Positions 8,134 through 18,300 of a DNA stretch of 64,000 bases are shown here, piece after piece. Source of the DNA: JAALLB01 sp964502215 (GTDB lineage: Bacteria; Pseudomonadota; Alphaproteobacteria; Rhizobiales; Rhizobiaceae). The DNA lies in NCBI GenBank assembly GCA_964502215.1, contig CAZCUN010000007.1, positions 15,317-79,316 on the forward strand, written 5' to 3'. Position 1 is the stretch's first letter; each line of letters starts with the position of its first letter. Under the pieces are notes generated by a model. That model saw only the letters and a list, made by a program, of their open reading frames with translations, was not told the origin of the DNA and ran no database searches. Made by a program: the position numbers and the translations under genes.

Positions 8134-9219
8134 ATGAGCAATAAGATGGTGAGCGAAGAACAAAAGCTACACAGCAACCTAGGTTTAGGTATTTTAATAA
8201 TAGCAACAATTGCTTTCTTTTTCTTAACAGGGTCGCTAGCAGGAACAGTTGGCTTTCTCTTGATATTTGGCATTCCATTTTTTGCCATGAGCCAATTACC
8301 TGGCTACGCAACGATGAAAGATAAAATCTGGCAATATGTATTCCTTACCGTTTGCACGCTCATCTTTATCTTTTTAATCACCCCTATTCTCATCATCATA
8401 CCGCTTTCATTTAATGCAGAGCCATATTTCACCTTCACCGAAGGTATGATGAATCTTGAAGCAAGCGCTTATTCATCCAGATGGTACGCAGATATTTTCC
8501 GCTTTGGTATGACGGCACCTGACGCTATTGAAGGTTGGTGGACCGACATGTGGAATAATGCCACCTGGATACGTGCAACTAGAAACTCATTCTTCATTGC
8601 AGTTTGCGCAACAATTCTGGCAACAGGATTTGGCACGCTGGCCGCATTAGGATTATCGCGCCCTGAAATGCCTTACCGTGCACAAATTACAAGCTTGCTA
8701 ATCTCACCCATGATTGTGCCGCTTGTAATTACAGCAACAGGCATGTTCTTTTTCTTTGCACAAAAAGATATCTTCCCGTTCTTCCCAGAAAGCTTAGTGA
8801 ACACCTACACAGGGCTTATTCTTGCGCATGCTACACTTGGCGTACCCTTTGTTATCATCACAGTAACAGCAACGCTTTCAGGTTTTGACCGTTCACTCAT
8901 ACGCGCCTCTCAAGGCTTAGGCGCAACGGGCTGGACAACTTTTAGAAAAGTCATCATGCCGCTTATTACACCGGGCATGATTTCAGGCGCTTTGTTTGCT
9001 TTCATCACATCGTTTGATGAAGTAGTTGCGGTTATCTTCCTTGCAGACGTTGACCAACGTACAATCCCTCGTCAGATGTTCTCTGGCTTGCGCGAGCAAA
9101 TCTCACCGACCATTCTAGCCGTTGCGACTATTTTAGTTCTGATCTCAATCGCGTTGCTCACAACACTAGAACTACTACGCCGTCGCTCTGAGCGCCTTCG
9201 TGGTTTATCTCCTGGCTAA
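8134..9219 (+). CDS. potC: Polyamine-type ABC transporter permease 2
   Basis: The second permease, 361 residues from the ATG at 8134; a TTG at 8122 would overlap the upstream stop and is less likely. There are two N-terminal hydrophobic segments, a periplasmic loop, then helices with the coupling motif around SQGLGATGWTTFRKVIMPLITPG (EAA loop). It heterodimerises with the preceding permease in the inner membrane. Its stop overlaps the start of the sirtuin gene by one base (TAATG), so the two were translationally coupled. Confidence 0.88.
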   Translation: MSNKMVSEEQKLHSNLGLGILIIATIAFFFLTGSLAGTVGFLLIFGIPFFAMSQLPGYATMKDKIWQYVFLTVCTLIFIFLITPILIIIPLSFNAEPYFTFTEGMMNLEASAYSSRWYADIFRFGMTAPDAIEGWWTDMWNNATWIRATRNSFFIAVCATILATGFGTLAALGLSRPEMPYRAQITSLLISPMIVPLVITATGMFFFFAQKDIFPFFPESLVNTYTGLILAHATLGVPFVIITVTATLSGFDRSLIRASQGLGATGWTTFRKVIMPLITPGMISGALFAFITSFDEVVAVIFLADVDQRTIPRQMFSGLREQISPTILAVATILVLISIALLTTLELLRRRSERLRGLSPG

Positions 9220-9956
9220 TGCAAAACAGTCTTGCGCAGCTAAAAGAATTAATTGACGAAGCAAAAACAATCGTCATTCTAACAGGTGCGGGTATTTCAA
9301 CTGAATCAGGTGTTCCCGATTTTAGGTCACCAGGTGGCTTATGGGAGCAATTCCGCATCGTTGAATATGGCGAGTACATTTCAAGTGAAGAGGCCCGTAT
9401 AGAAGATTAGCATCGACGGTTTTTCATGGCAGACCAAATCGGCCAAGTTGAACCCAACATCGGTCACACTAAAATTGCTGATTGGATAGATCAAGGCAAA
9501 TGCACACAACTCATTACGCAAAACGTAGATGGGTTACATCTGCGCGGTGGTGCACCTCAAGAAAAAACAATCGAAATTCACGGCAATGCCACAACCGCAT
9601 CCTGCATTTCATGTGGTGAACACCATTCGATTGAGACTTGCCGCACATTATTTGAAGCAACGGGAACAAGCCCCAAATGCCAGACTTGCGATGGTCTAGT
9701 CAAAGCAGACATCGTCATGTTTGGTGAAAAAATGCCTACAAAGAAAACTGCTCAAGCATTCAAAACAGCAGAAACCGCAGACTTGTTTATAGCCATCGGC
9801 ACATCGCTTGTCGTGAACCCCGCAGCAGCCCTCCCCCTCCATGCCAAACACAATGAAGCAAAGTTCGCAATTATCAATCGCGACCCAACACAATTGGACG
9901 AGTTTGCAGATTGTGTAGTCAACGATGAAATAGGCCTCGCAATAAAAGAGCTATGA
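9219..9956 (+). pseudogene. cobB: Sirtuin NAD-dependent deacylase, interrupted by in-frame TAG
   Basis: A sirtuin that removes acyl groups from lysines using NAD. Reading from 9219, the NAD-binding motif GAGISTESGVPDFR is followed by an amber codon at 9408-9410. The same frame then continues for another 182 codons with all remaining motifs: TQNVDGLH, the catalytic histidine in IEIHGN, two zinc CxxC pairs (CISC, CQTC), GTSLVVNPA and IINRDPT. The context EARIED*HRRFF fits a tryptophan codon changed from TGG to TAG. No frameshift is needed, so this is a single nonsense change or a sequencing error. As written, only a 63-residue stub or a restart product at 9426 lacking the NAD motif could be made. 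Confidence 0.88.
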
Positions 9957-9957
9957 C

Positions 9958-10623
9958 TTAATTATTCTTTGTGATTAATTCTACCAAACTAGCTTTATTG
10001 ATAATTTCTATCGAGCCTCGTGACTGCTCCACCCACCCCCTACGATGAAACTCTTGTAACTGTCGAGAAATCACTTCCCGTGCTGTTCCAAGCTCAGTTG
10101 CTAGTTGTTGATGGGTTGTATTAATTTCATTTTGACCATTAGCAAGATCAATAAGCTTTTGTGCAAGCCTAATATCCAAACGTCTAAAAGCAACTTCATT
10201 GATAATTGTCATCAACTCTGTAAGGCGTAAGGAGAAAGTTGAAAATATAAAATTGCGAAAACATTCTGATTTAGCGATTAATTCATCAAAAGTCTGGCGC
10301 GGGATAATGGCAGCCTCAACTTCTGTTTCTGAAATTCCTTCTGCAGCATAATCTTGATGCCCAATTAAACAAGAAGCTGTCATGATACAACTTTGCCCAG
10401 CTTCTATTCGGTAAAGTACAATTTCTCTTCCGCCCTCAGAAACCTGCTGCACACGAACTGTACCGTCCATTAAGAAGATCATATTCTCAGCAGGCTTGCC
10501 GGGTGAAAATACTGATGTACCAGGAGGAATAGAAATAACGCGGCTATGCTTATCAATTATGTCGCGCCATTCTAATTCAAGGTTATTAAGACCCTCAAAG
10601 TTTTCGGCCCACAAACGATCCAT
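9958..10623 (-). CDS. Crp/Fnr family transcriptional regulator
   Basis: A 221-residue regulator starting at the ATG at 10623 (a TTG lies 12 bases upstream). An N-terminal cyclic-nucleotide-binding-like beta-roll (about residues 20-130) and a C-terminal HTH of the Crp type (TREVISRQ-like, here TAREVISRQLQEF) are visible. The N-terminal four-cysteine cluster of oxygen-sensing FNR is absent. Two cysteines in CIMTASC (C-x5-C) lie where related regulators from rhodanese neighbourhoods also carry cysteines. It stands next to rhodanese and DUF2892 genes on the same strand, so control of that sulfur cluster by redox or sulfane sulfur is a reasonable inference. Confidence 0.87.
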   Translation of the reverse strand: MDRLWAENFEGLNNLELEWRDIIDKHSRVISIPPGTSVFSPGKPAENMIFLMDGTVRVQQVSEGGREIVLYRIEAGQSCIMTASCLIGHQDYAAEGISETEVEAAIIPRQTFDELIAKSECFRNFIFSTFSLRLTELMTIINEVAFRRLDIRLAQKLIDLANGQNEINTTHQQLATELGTAREVISRQLQEFHRRGWVEQSRGSIEIINKASLVELITKNN

Positions 10624-10649
10624 ATAAAACACCAATCAGTCATTGATTA

Positions 10650-11027
10650 TTATGAAGTAACAGGTAACTTTTCTGAAAGCCAACGCAACATGCCACCTTC
10701 AACATTCACAACATCACTAAACCCAGCATTTAGCAATAATCTCGCAGCTTTTTCACCACGCATCCCAGATCGACAAACAACCGCAACACTAGCAGCTTTA
10801 TTATTATCAACCGATAGTAATACCTCGTCAACAAACTTAGAATTTTGCAAGGCGATACAATAGCAGTCCTTCGGGCTTCCATCAGCAGCCCATTCATTAG
10901 GCTCACGAACATCAACCAAAGTTAAATCCCCCATTGAGGCCTTTTGATTAGCATCCAATGGATCAATCATTGGAATGAGCAATGTTTCTGTACCCATCCC
11001 AATTTTTTTAAAAAGCTTATCAAGCAT
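10650..11027 (-). CDS. Rhodanese-domain protein
   Basis: A 125-residue single rhodanese domain. The active-site loop CRSGMR holds the catalytic cysteine that carries a persulfide in sulfurtransferases; DVREPNEW is the other signature. It lies 9 bases after the DUF2892 gene and just before the Crp/Fnr gene, all on the minus strand. Single-domain rhodaneses with DUF2892 partners resemble the two halves of E. coli YgaP. The likely role is handling of sulfane sulfur in the cytoplasm; the acceptor is unknown. Confidence 0.88.
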   Translation of the reverse strand: MLDKLFKKIGMGTETLLIPMIDPLDANQKASMGDLTLVDVREPNEWAADGSPKDCYCIALQNSKFVDEVLLSVDNNKAASVAVVCRSGMRGEKAARLLLNAGFSDVVNVEGGMLRWLSEKLPVTS

Positions 11028-11036
11028 GATATCTAC

Positions 11037-11249
11037 TTAAGCGTTGTCTGAGCGCGTACGCAAACCAAGCAGCCCATATGCTGGACAAAAACTAACAGCA
11101 CCTGTGACAATCAAAATTGCAGCAGCAATTGCGGCAGCAATGCCAATACCAGTGCCAATATTCAAAACACCTGTGAGTAATAATACAACAAGCACTCCAC
11201 CTGCAATAACTCTTAAGATACGATCCCAAGTTCCAACGTTTAATCTCAT
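11037..11249 (-). CDS. DUF2892 (YgaP-type) small membrane protein
   Basis: A 70-residue inner-membrane protein with two hydrophobic segments (about 12-30 and 34-54), beginning MRLNVGTWDRILR, the usual DUF2892 start. The ATG at 11249 has GGAG at a good distance; the ATG at 11261 lacks a site. It is the first gene of the minus-strand DUF2892-rhodanese-Crp/Fnr cluster. In YgaP this domain anchors the rhodanese to the membrane, so the pair probably works as a split version of it. Confidence 0.85.
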   Translation of the reverse strand: MRLNVGTWDRILRVIAGGVLVVLLLTGVLNIGTGIGIAAAIAAAILIVTGAVSFCPAYGLLGLRTRSDNA

Positions 11250-11338
11250 GATAATCTCCATCTACAATTTTAAGATGAAAAGAAGGTACCAAGACTAACA
11301 AACCAAGTAGGTGACTAAGTCACAAACACCTGTAGAAA

Positions 11339-11989
11339 TTAGTCAGCACCAAAAGCCACGCCATCATCGCCAGTCTTCCACTGCGGATATTTTATCATAA
11401 TACTTTTAAAGCGTTCACTTTCTAAAAACGCGTCTAGCCAACGAATTGTATGATGCCACTCTTGAGACCAAAACCACTCTTTATCAACATGTGCAAATTG
11501 GCGAACGAAAGGCAAAATAGCACCATCAGCAAATGAAAAATCATCGCCATATAAATAAGACTGCCCTTTAAGCATAGAGTCTAACTTCATCATAAAATTT
11601 GCGCCAATCGCACGTTCCTTACTCGTATCAATTGTATCATCACGACTAGCATACTTATAAGCGTCTAATGCAGCTTTAAACGGCCCATCGCTCTCATCTA
11701 TTAGGTTTGTCATATGTTGCAGTTGCGCATGAGGAAAGTCCAACCAGCCTTCTTGATCTTGGATGTTCAAAGCCCAATCCATAATATCCCGGCTCTCCTC
11801 AATCACTGCACCATCTTGCAAAACAAGAACAGGAACTGTGCCTTTTGGACTAGCGGTTAACATCTCATCTGGCTTCTCACGTAGCACTACTTCGCGAAGC
11901 TGCACAGGCGTTTTTGTTGCTAATAAAGCAAGTCTTGCACGCATCGCATATGGACATCGCCGGAATGAATAGAGAATCGAAACTGACAT
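11339..11989 (-). CDS. Glutathione S-transferase family protein
   Basis: A 216-residue protein. The thioredoxin-like N-terminal domain (about 1-80) contains CPYA at residues 12-15 and the SPKGTVPVL / ESRDIMDW stretch, which includes the cis-proline and the glutathione-contacting ES. A helical C-terminal domain follows (GDDFSFADGAILPFVRQFA). A cysteine at the catalytic position suggests an omega/beta-like thiol-transferase rather than a serine or tyrosine GST. The substrate is unknown. It has its own upstream region. Confidence 0.87.
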   Translation of the reverse strand: MSVSILYSFRRCPYAMRARLALLATKTPVQLREVVLREKPDEMLTASPKGTVPVLVLQDGAVIEESRDIMDWALNIQDQEGWLDFPHAQLQHMTNLIDESDGPFKAALDAYKYASRDDTIDTSKERAIGANFMMKLDSMLKGQSYLYGDDFSFADGAILPFVRQFAHVDKEWFWSQEWHHTIRWLDAFLESERFKSIMIKYPQWKTGDDGVAFGAD

Positions 11990-12161
11990 ATTGCCTCAAA
12001 ATAAATGGTTAATAGATACTTAAATTATTTGATAAAAAGAAAAATAACAAATTTGTCGATAAGAATCATAAAGGTTAACGTAAACGAGTGAGTGATTCGT
12101 TTTTTCGAGTCAAGGCGGCAACTTACAAGACAAATATCAAACATGGAATCAGCGGGGAACC

Positions 12162-13565
12162 ATGAACAAAGCTCTAAAAATTGCAGATCTTCAAGAAGGT
12201 AATGTATCGCTTGGTAGGTCAAATCTTTCAAATCCTGATCAATTAACTAATCTGGATACAGAAGAAATTCGTTCTAAAATCAAAGCTGCTCGTCTTGAAA
12301 AACTCATGGCGCGGCAACTAGAAAGCGAACTCACCTTCGATTTAGAAGCTGAGCCTGAGTTAGTTATCGAAGCTTCAGATGAGGAAATCACCCTAGAAAC
12401 ACTTTTTGACGATGTTTCAAACGCTCCTATAAAGCTGGAGATACCAGCATCAAAATCTAAAGGTTACTCTATAGGTAGCTCAAAACGCATGCGTAACATG
12501 CAAACAACCAGGCATTCTTGTGATGAAATGGTTACTCGTATTCGATCTGGCTCTCATATTCTAACGGAATTAAACGAGCAAACGACAAATCTAGTAAATC
12601 AACTCCAGTTCATGGAACAAGAGTTTGCAAACTTTGAAGAAGCTGAAGTAAAAGCTTCAAAACTAGCAAGTGAACATAAGCGAATTACAACCGAATATAA
12701 TGAAGCTCTTAATCTTATTGAAAAACAAAGCCGTCAACTAAATGTTCTCGATCAACAGCGAACTAAAAGCAACGCTGATTATGAAAATACAAGAGCAGAA
12801 CTAGAGCAGCTTCAAATTCGCAATCGTAAAGACATAGATTTATTCGCAGAAGTTCAAATCGTCAATTCGGAACTAGAGCAAGAAAAGCGTTCGCTCAATA
12901 ATCAACTGACAGCAAATGAAGCAAGCCTTTCTGAAGCTACGTCAGAACTTCAAACGACAAATAATATGTTGAAGCAAAAAGATATGGAAGCAGCAAGAGC
13001 ACTAGCTGAACTCACTTCCACAAAAGAACGCCTTCAAAATGCAGAAACAAGCCTAGCTTTTACAAGCGAGGAACACGAAACTTTATCTAAGCAATTTACA
13101 GAAGCTCAAATTGAATTACAAAGTCTTCAATCGCAAAATGAAGCTGCAAATGACGAACTTGCTTCAACACAAACCAACTTGAAGCAAACAACATAAGAGT
13201 TAGAAGAGCTAACCGCAGACGCACATGATAAAGACATATCATCTGCAAAACTCACCTCTGACTATGCTTCACTTATCAAGCAAAACTCTAAAGTCACGAA
13301 TGATTTAAATAACATTCAGAACAAATATGACGAATTGAATAAATCTGCTCTTGAACAACAAAGTCAGCAATATGCACGCATCCATGAGTTGGAAAGTGTC
13401 ATGCGCGATGTAAAACGTCAGTTAGAATTTAAAACCAAAACCAATGCAGAATTAACAGTTGAGCTTGAAGCAACAAACAATTTGTTGGTTCTTCACGAAG
13501 AGATGGTATTGTTGGTTCTTCACGAAGAGATGGTAACTGCACTTTCGAAAGAAAATAATAGATAA
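12162..13565 (+). pseudogene. Long coiled-coil protein gene interrupted by in-frame TAA
   Basis: The 344-codon frame from 12162 (strong GGGGAA ribosome binding site) is stopped by TAA at 13194-13196. The same frame then stays open to 13565 with identical character (ELEELTADAHDKD, then ALEQQSQQYARIHELE), giving 467 sense codons in all. The protein is a heptad-rich coiled coil after residue about 110, rich in Glu, Gln, Lys, Leu and Ala, with an acidic N-terminus and no membrane segment. A glutamine codon changed to TAA is the simplest explanation. Near the 3' end a 27-base unit is duplicated in frame. No specific family was recognised; such proteins can be structural or polarity factors. The 344-residue product may still be made. 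Confidence 0.7.
13482..13535 (+). repeat. Perfect 27-bp tandem duplication
   Basis: Two identical 27-base copies (13482-13508 and 13509-13535) encode LLVLHEEMV twice in the coiled-coil gene. The unit length is a multiple of three, so the frame is kept. The copies are identical, which points to a recent slippage event. Confidence 0.95.
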
Positions 13566-13584
13566 TTTACTTTAATATAAAAGT

Positions 13585-14574
13585 CTATTCATGCGGTGCG
13601 TTCTGATTAGAGCGTGCCGCATGTTCTTTTTGGGCTTTTCTTTTTTGCAGCTTTTGGTTTCCCTGATCAGCCGCAATATGTTCTTGGCCGCGTTTTTTTG
13701 CCAGCTCCATTTGTTTTTGCCGCTCAATAAAGCGTTGGCGTTGGCGCGTTGTTTGTTTGTCATAACAACGAGGACACGAAACACCGGCGGCATATTGTTC
13801 AGACTGCTTGTCTTCTTCTATAATTGGATATCGGCAAGCATGGCACATGTCATAAGGCCCTTGCTCAAGGCCGTGACCAACACTGACACGTTGATCGAAC
13901 ACAAAACACTCACCCTCCCAAAGGCTTTCTTCCTTAGGAGTATTTTCAAGATATTTTAAAATGCCACCTTGCAGGTGATAAACATCCTCATACCCAAGCT
14001 CTTTCATCAAAGACGTAGATTTTTCACAGCGAATACCGCCCGTGCAAAACATCGCAATCTTCTTGCCCTTAAGCAGATTATCCTGCCCCTCTACCCACTT
14101 GGGCAATTCTCGAAAGCTTGTGGTATCAGGATCAACAGCGCCCTTAAATGTACCAATCGCCACTTCATAGTCATTACGTGTATCTACCACAACAACATCA
14201 GGGTCTTGTATAAACTCATTCCAATCTTCAGGAGCAATATATTCACCCACCTGCTTGGTAGGACTAACCCCTTCGACACCCAAGGTTACAATCTCTTTCT
14301 TGAGGCGAACTTTCATGCGGTAGAAAGGATTTTCTTCTGCCCAACTTTCTTTATGTTCAAGATCGCAAATACGTTCATCAAGCTTGATAAAATCAAGAAG
14401 TGCATGGATGCCTTTTTCCGAGCCAGCAACCGTGCCATTAATACCCTCTTCAGCCAAAAGAATAGTGCCCATCACCTCATTAGCAATTGCGCAGTCTTGT
14501 ATCCCTTGCTGAAGCTCTTTGTAATCGGGCAAGGCAACAAATTTATAAAAGGCGGCAACGAGGTAAGAAGACAT
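13585..14574 (-). CDS. trhO: tRNA uridine(34) hydroxylase (rhodanese-related, TrhO/YceA)
   Basis: A 329-residue enzyme that hydroxylates U34 of tRNAs to 5-hydroxyuridine, the first step of cmo5U/mcmo5U formation. The UPF0176 N-terminal domain (VAAFYKFVALPDY, GINGTVAG) precedes a rhodanese domain with the active loop CTGGIRCEKS (about 176-185) and YHLQGGILKYLE. The C-terminal tail carries two CxxC pairs (CHAC, CPRC), a probable zinc site, and ends in a basic, Gln-rich stretch. It is monocistronic, convergent with the coiled-coil gene and divergent from the Lrp gene. Confidence 0.93.
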   Translation of the reverse strand: MSSYLVAAFYKFVALPDYKELQQGIQDCAIANEVMGTILLAEEGINGTVAGSEKGIHALLDFIKLDERICDLEHKESWAEENPFYRMKVRLKKEIVTLGVEGVSPTKQVGEYIAPEDWNEFIQDPDVVVVDTRNDYEVAIGTFKGAVDPDTTSFRELPKWVEGQDNLLKGKKIAMFCTGGIRCEKSTSLMKELGYEDVYHLQGGILKYLENTPKEESLWEGECFVFDQRVSVGHGLEQGPYDMCHACRYPIIEEDKQSEQYAAGVSCPRCYDKQTTRQRQRFIERQKQMELAKKRGQEHIAADQGNQKLQKRKAQKEHAARSNQNAPHE

Positions 14575-14698
14575 TTTGATATTAATTCAACTGTAATTGG
14601 CACTGGCGCTTACATACGCCCTTTGGATAAAGCTTTCAAACCCTGAAATGATGAAACTTCAACTTTGATTTTCTAACGATTTAAGTACATAAAACAGT

Positions 14699-15163
14699 AT
14701 GAAGAATAATCTTGATGAAATTGATCTAAAAATACTGCGTATTTTGCAAAAAACCGCTGATCTAAGTATTACAGAAATTGGCGACAAAGTAGGCCTCAGC
14801 CACACCCCTTGCTGGCGTCGTATCAAAAAGATGCAAGAAAGCGGTGTTATTAAATCTCAAGTATGTAATCTAGATTCTGAAATAATCGGCTTAGATGTTT
14901 CAATCTTTGTTTTCGTCAGGTTAGATACGCATTCGGCTCAAGCGCTTCATAAATTTGAAATATCAACAAAATCAGTGCCCGAAATCATGCAATGTTACAC
15001 CATGAGTGGAGAGTTTGATTACTTACTAAGGATTGTCGTAGCAACGGTTAGGGATTACGAAAAAACAGTAAAGGGAAAGTTACTTCAGCTGCCACATGTA
15101 GGAATGATGAATTCACATTTTGCACTAAGTGAAATAAAAAATTCATCTGCTTTACCAATTTAG
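14699..15163 (+). CDS. Lrp/AsnC family transcriptional regulator
   Basis: A 154-residue regulator with an N-terminal winged helix-turn-helix (LDEIDLKILRILQ, VGLSHTPCWRRIKKMQ) and a C-terminal RAM domain (about 70-150, SGEFDYLLRIVV) that binds amino acids and drives oligomerisation. It lies 140 bases upstream of the indolepyruvate ferredoxin oxidoreductase gene on the same strand. Control of that gene in response to an aromatic or branched amino acid is likely, by analogy with similar pairs. Confidence 0.92.
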   Translation: MKNNLDEIDLKILRILQKTADLSITEIGDKVGLSHTPCWRRIKKMQESGVIKSQVCNLDSEIIGLDVSIFVFVRLDTHSAQALHKFEISTKSVPEIMQCYTMSGEFDYLLRIVVATVRDYEKTVKGKLLQLPHVGMMNSHFALSEIKNSSALPI

Positions 15164-15178
15164 GATATTTTCCTAAAT
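15158..15178 (+). repeat. Inverted repeat at the end of the Lrp gene
   Basis: ATTTAGGA and TCCTAAAT (8 bp) flank a TATTT loop, and the left arm overlaps the TAG stop codon. It could be a weak terminator or an operator for the regulator upstream of the oxidoreductase gene; no T-run follows. Confidence 0.45.
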
Positions 15179-15303
15179 ATTACTAAAAATAACCAAATTT
15201 TTTGCTACAACAATACATGATTGTGTTATTTTTGAACTGCATTTTCTTTTTTCTTGGGCCATACTCTATAATATGAAGATTTAAAAATATAACGGAGAGC
15301 ACC

Positions 15304-18300
15304 ATGGGTGAAAACACACCAGCCAGCAAAATCATTGCAGCCAAGGACATTTCGCTCGAAGATAAATATACCGCCACCGAAGGCAAAATATTTCTCAATG
15401 GTACGCAAGCACTGGTTCGTTTGCCAATCGTTCAAATGCGCCGCGACCGTGAAGCAGGACTTAAAACAGGTGGTTTTATTTCAGGCTACCGTGGTTCTCC
15501 TATAGGCGCTTATGACTTTGCGCTTCAACAAGCGCAAAAGCATCTTGATAAAGAAGGCATCGTCTTCCAGCCAGGCGTTAATGAAGACCTAGCCGCAACA
15601 GCTGTTTGGGGAACACAGCAAATTGATCTAACACCAAGCGCAAAAGTTGATGGCGTTTCTGCCTATTGGTACGGCAAGGGCCCAGGCGTTGACCGCTCAG
15701 GCGATGTTTTCAAACATGCAAACTCTGCTGGCACATCAAAGATTGGTGGTGTTTTAGCGTTTGCGGGCGATGACCATACTGCAAAGTCTTCCACAGTAGC
15801 CCACCAATCAGACCATGCCTTCATGGCCGCAATGATGCCAATGCTATTTCCTTCAAGTGTGCAAGAGTTCGTTGAGCTAGGCCTGCTTGGTACGGCTATG
15901 TCTCGTTACTCAGGCCTTTGGGTAGGTTATAAAGTTATATCAGACACCATCGAAACAACTGGTGTGGTTGATTTGGCAGGTGAGAAGCAAAAATTTATCA
16001 TTCCTGAGGAGTTTGCGCTCCCAGAAAATGGTTTAAACCTTCGCTGGCCAGATGGTATTTTAGAACAAGACGAGCGACTTTTAGAACATAAAGCCTATGC
16101 AGCCCTTGCATTTGCTAAAGCAAATAACGTTGACCAACTTATCTATGACACGAAGAAACCGCGTTTTGGTATTATTGCATCAGGCAAGGCTTATGAAAAC
16201 GTGCGTGAAGCACTTCGCCAACTGGATATTGATGAGAAAACTGCCGACAAAATTGGCCTTCGTCTTTACAAAGTACGCATGCCTTGGCCGTTAGAGCCTG
16301 AAGGCATTCGCAAATTTGCAGATGGTCTTGAAGAAGTGCTTGTTATTGAAGAACGTCGTGAGATTATTGAAAACCAAATTAAGCAACAATTGTTTAATTG
16401 GAAAGCCAGCGTACGCCCGCGCATCGTTGGTAAATTCGACCACGAAGACAATCACATTCTAAAATTAAACGAAGAAATGACTGCTGGAGTGGCGGTTCGT
16501 GCCATTGCAAGCAGACTGTTAATGCTAGATATGCCAGAGGGCATTGCGGGTCGTGTCAAACAAAAACTTGCTTATTATGAAGAACGCGCAAGCATTAAGA
16601 AAAACCATGAAACACCTGTAACCCGCACAGCACACTTTTGCTCAGGTTGTCCACACAACACCTCAACAAAAGTACCAGAAGGTAGCCGCGCACTTGCTGG
16701 TATCGGCTGTCACTTCATGTCTGTATGGATGGATCGCGAAACATCAACCTTTAGCCACATGGGTGGCGAAGGCGCAAGCTGGTCAGGGCTTAATCATTTC
16801 ACAGATGAAGACCATATCTTTGCAAACCTTGGGGATGGCACATATTTTCACTCAGGCTATATGGCAGTAAGAAATGCTGTTGCATCAAAAGCTAATATTA
16901 CCTACAAAATTTTATTCAATGATGCCGTTGCCATGACGGGCGGTCAAACCCACGATGGCCCTCTTGATCCACCGACGATCTCCAAACAATTAAAAGCAGA
17001 AGGCGTAAAGGAAATCTGGCTAGTCTCAGAAGACCCACAACGCTATTCCAAATCTGATTTTGCATCTGGTATAACAATCCGCCACCGCGAACACCTTGAT
17101 GAAGTGCAAAAGCACTTACGCACTGTAAAAGGTTGCACAGCGATTATCTACGACCAAACATGCGCAGCAGAACTCCGCCGCCGTCGCAAGCGCGGTAAAG
17201 CCGTAGACCCAGACAAACGCGCCTTTATTAATCCATTGGTATGTGAAGGTTGTGGCGATTGTTCAGTGCAGTCCAATTGTGTTTCCATCGAACCCCTAGA
17301 AACAGACTTCGGTCGCAAGCGCAAAATCAACCAATCATCTTGTAATAAAGATTTTTCATGCGTTGAAGGCTTCTGCCCATCGTTTGTAACGGTTAAAAGC
17401 GGTTCACTTAAAAAACCAAAGGCAGCTGAACTTGACGCTTCAAACCTGCCCAAACCAAAGACACCAAAACTCGATGATGTTTACAACATTGCGATCACAG
17501 GTGTTGGTGGCACAGGTGTGCTTACAATTGGTGCTATTCTTGGCATGGCAGCTCATGTGCAAGGCAAAGCAGCCTTGATGCTAGATATGGCAGGTCTTGC
17601 ACAAAAAGGCGGCGCAGTGCTCTCCCATGTTCGCCTTGCCCCAACACCAGATTTAGTAACCGCACCGCAAATTGTAACAGGTGAAGCAGACTTGCTTTTA
17701 GCCGCTGATACAGTCGTTGCCTCAGCTCAAAGTTCAATTGCACTGTTAAGTTCAGAAAACACCAATGCTATTCTCAACACGCATTTGAACCCAGTTTCAA
17801 ATTTCATTTTTGACCGTGATTATGATTTCCGTGAGGACGGTGTTGTCGATACGATACGTCAACACGTTCGCAAGGATATGGCTCAAGTCAACTTTAACAA
17901 ACTGGCAGAAACCGTTTGTGGTGATGCGATTGCCACCAACATCATGATGATTGGCTATGCATGTCAAATGGGCATGATCCCACTGCCACCAGAAGCAATT
18001 GAACGGGCAATCGAATTAAACGCAGTTGCTGTTGCAGCCAATAAACGCGCCTTCAACTGGGGTCGTAAATTTGCCCATGATCCAAAAGAAATTGAGGTCA
18101 TATTAGAGGAAGCAAATCCAAAGGCAAAAGAGCCTGATACATTAGAAGAAATCATCAACAAACGCGCTGAATTCTTGAAAGATTATCAAGATGAAGACTA
18201 CGCACAAAGCTACCGTGATTTTGTTTCTAAGGTTGAGACTGCGGAAGAAAAACTATCTAAATCCAAAGACTTAACCAATTCTGTGGCGCGCAATCTATTT

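Noticed and set aside
9408..13196. Stop-codon reassignment as an explanation for the two interrupted genes
   Set aside because: One stop is TAG and the other TAA, and both triplets terminate intact genes normally elsewhere in the window (for example TAA after rpoH, TAG after the sirtuin-independent 2Fe-2S gene at 25795).
13591..14646. Two plus-strand open frames of 122 and 225 codons
   Set aside because: Both are antisense to trhO, whose rhodanese and CxxC motifs are clear on the minus strand.
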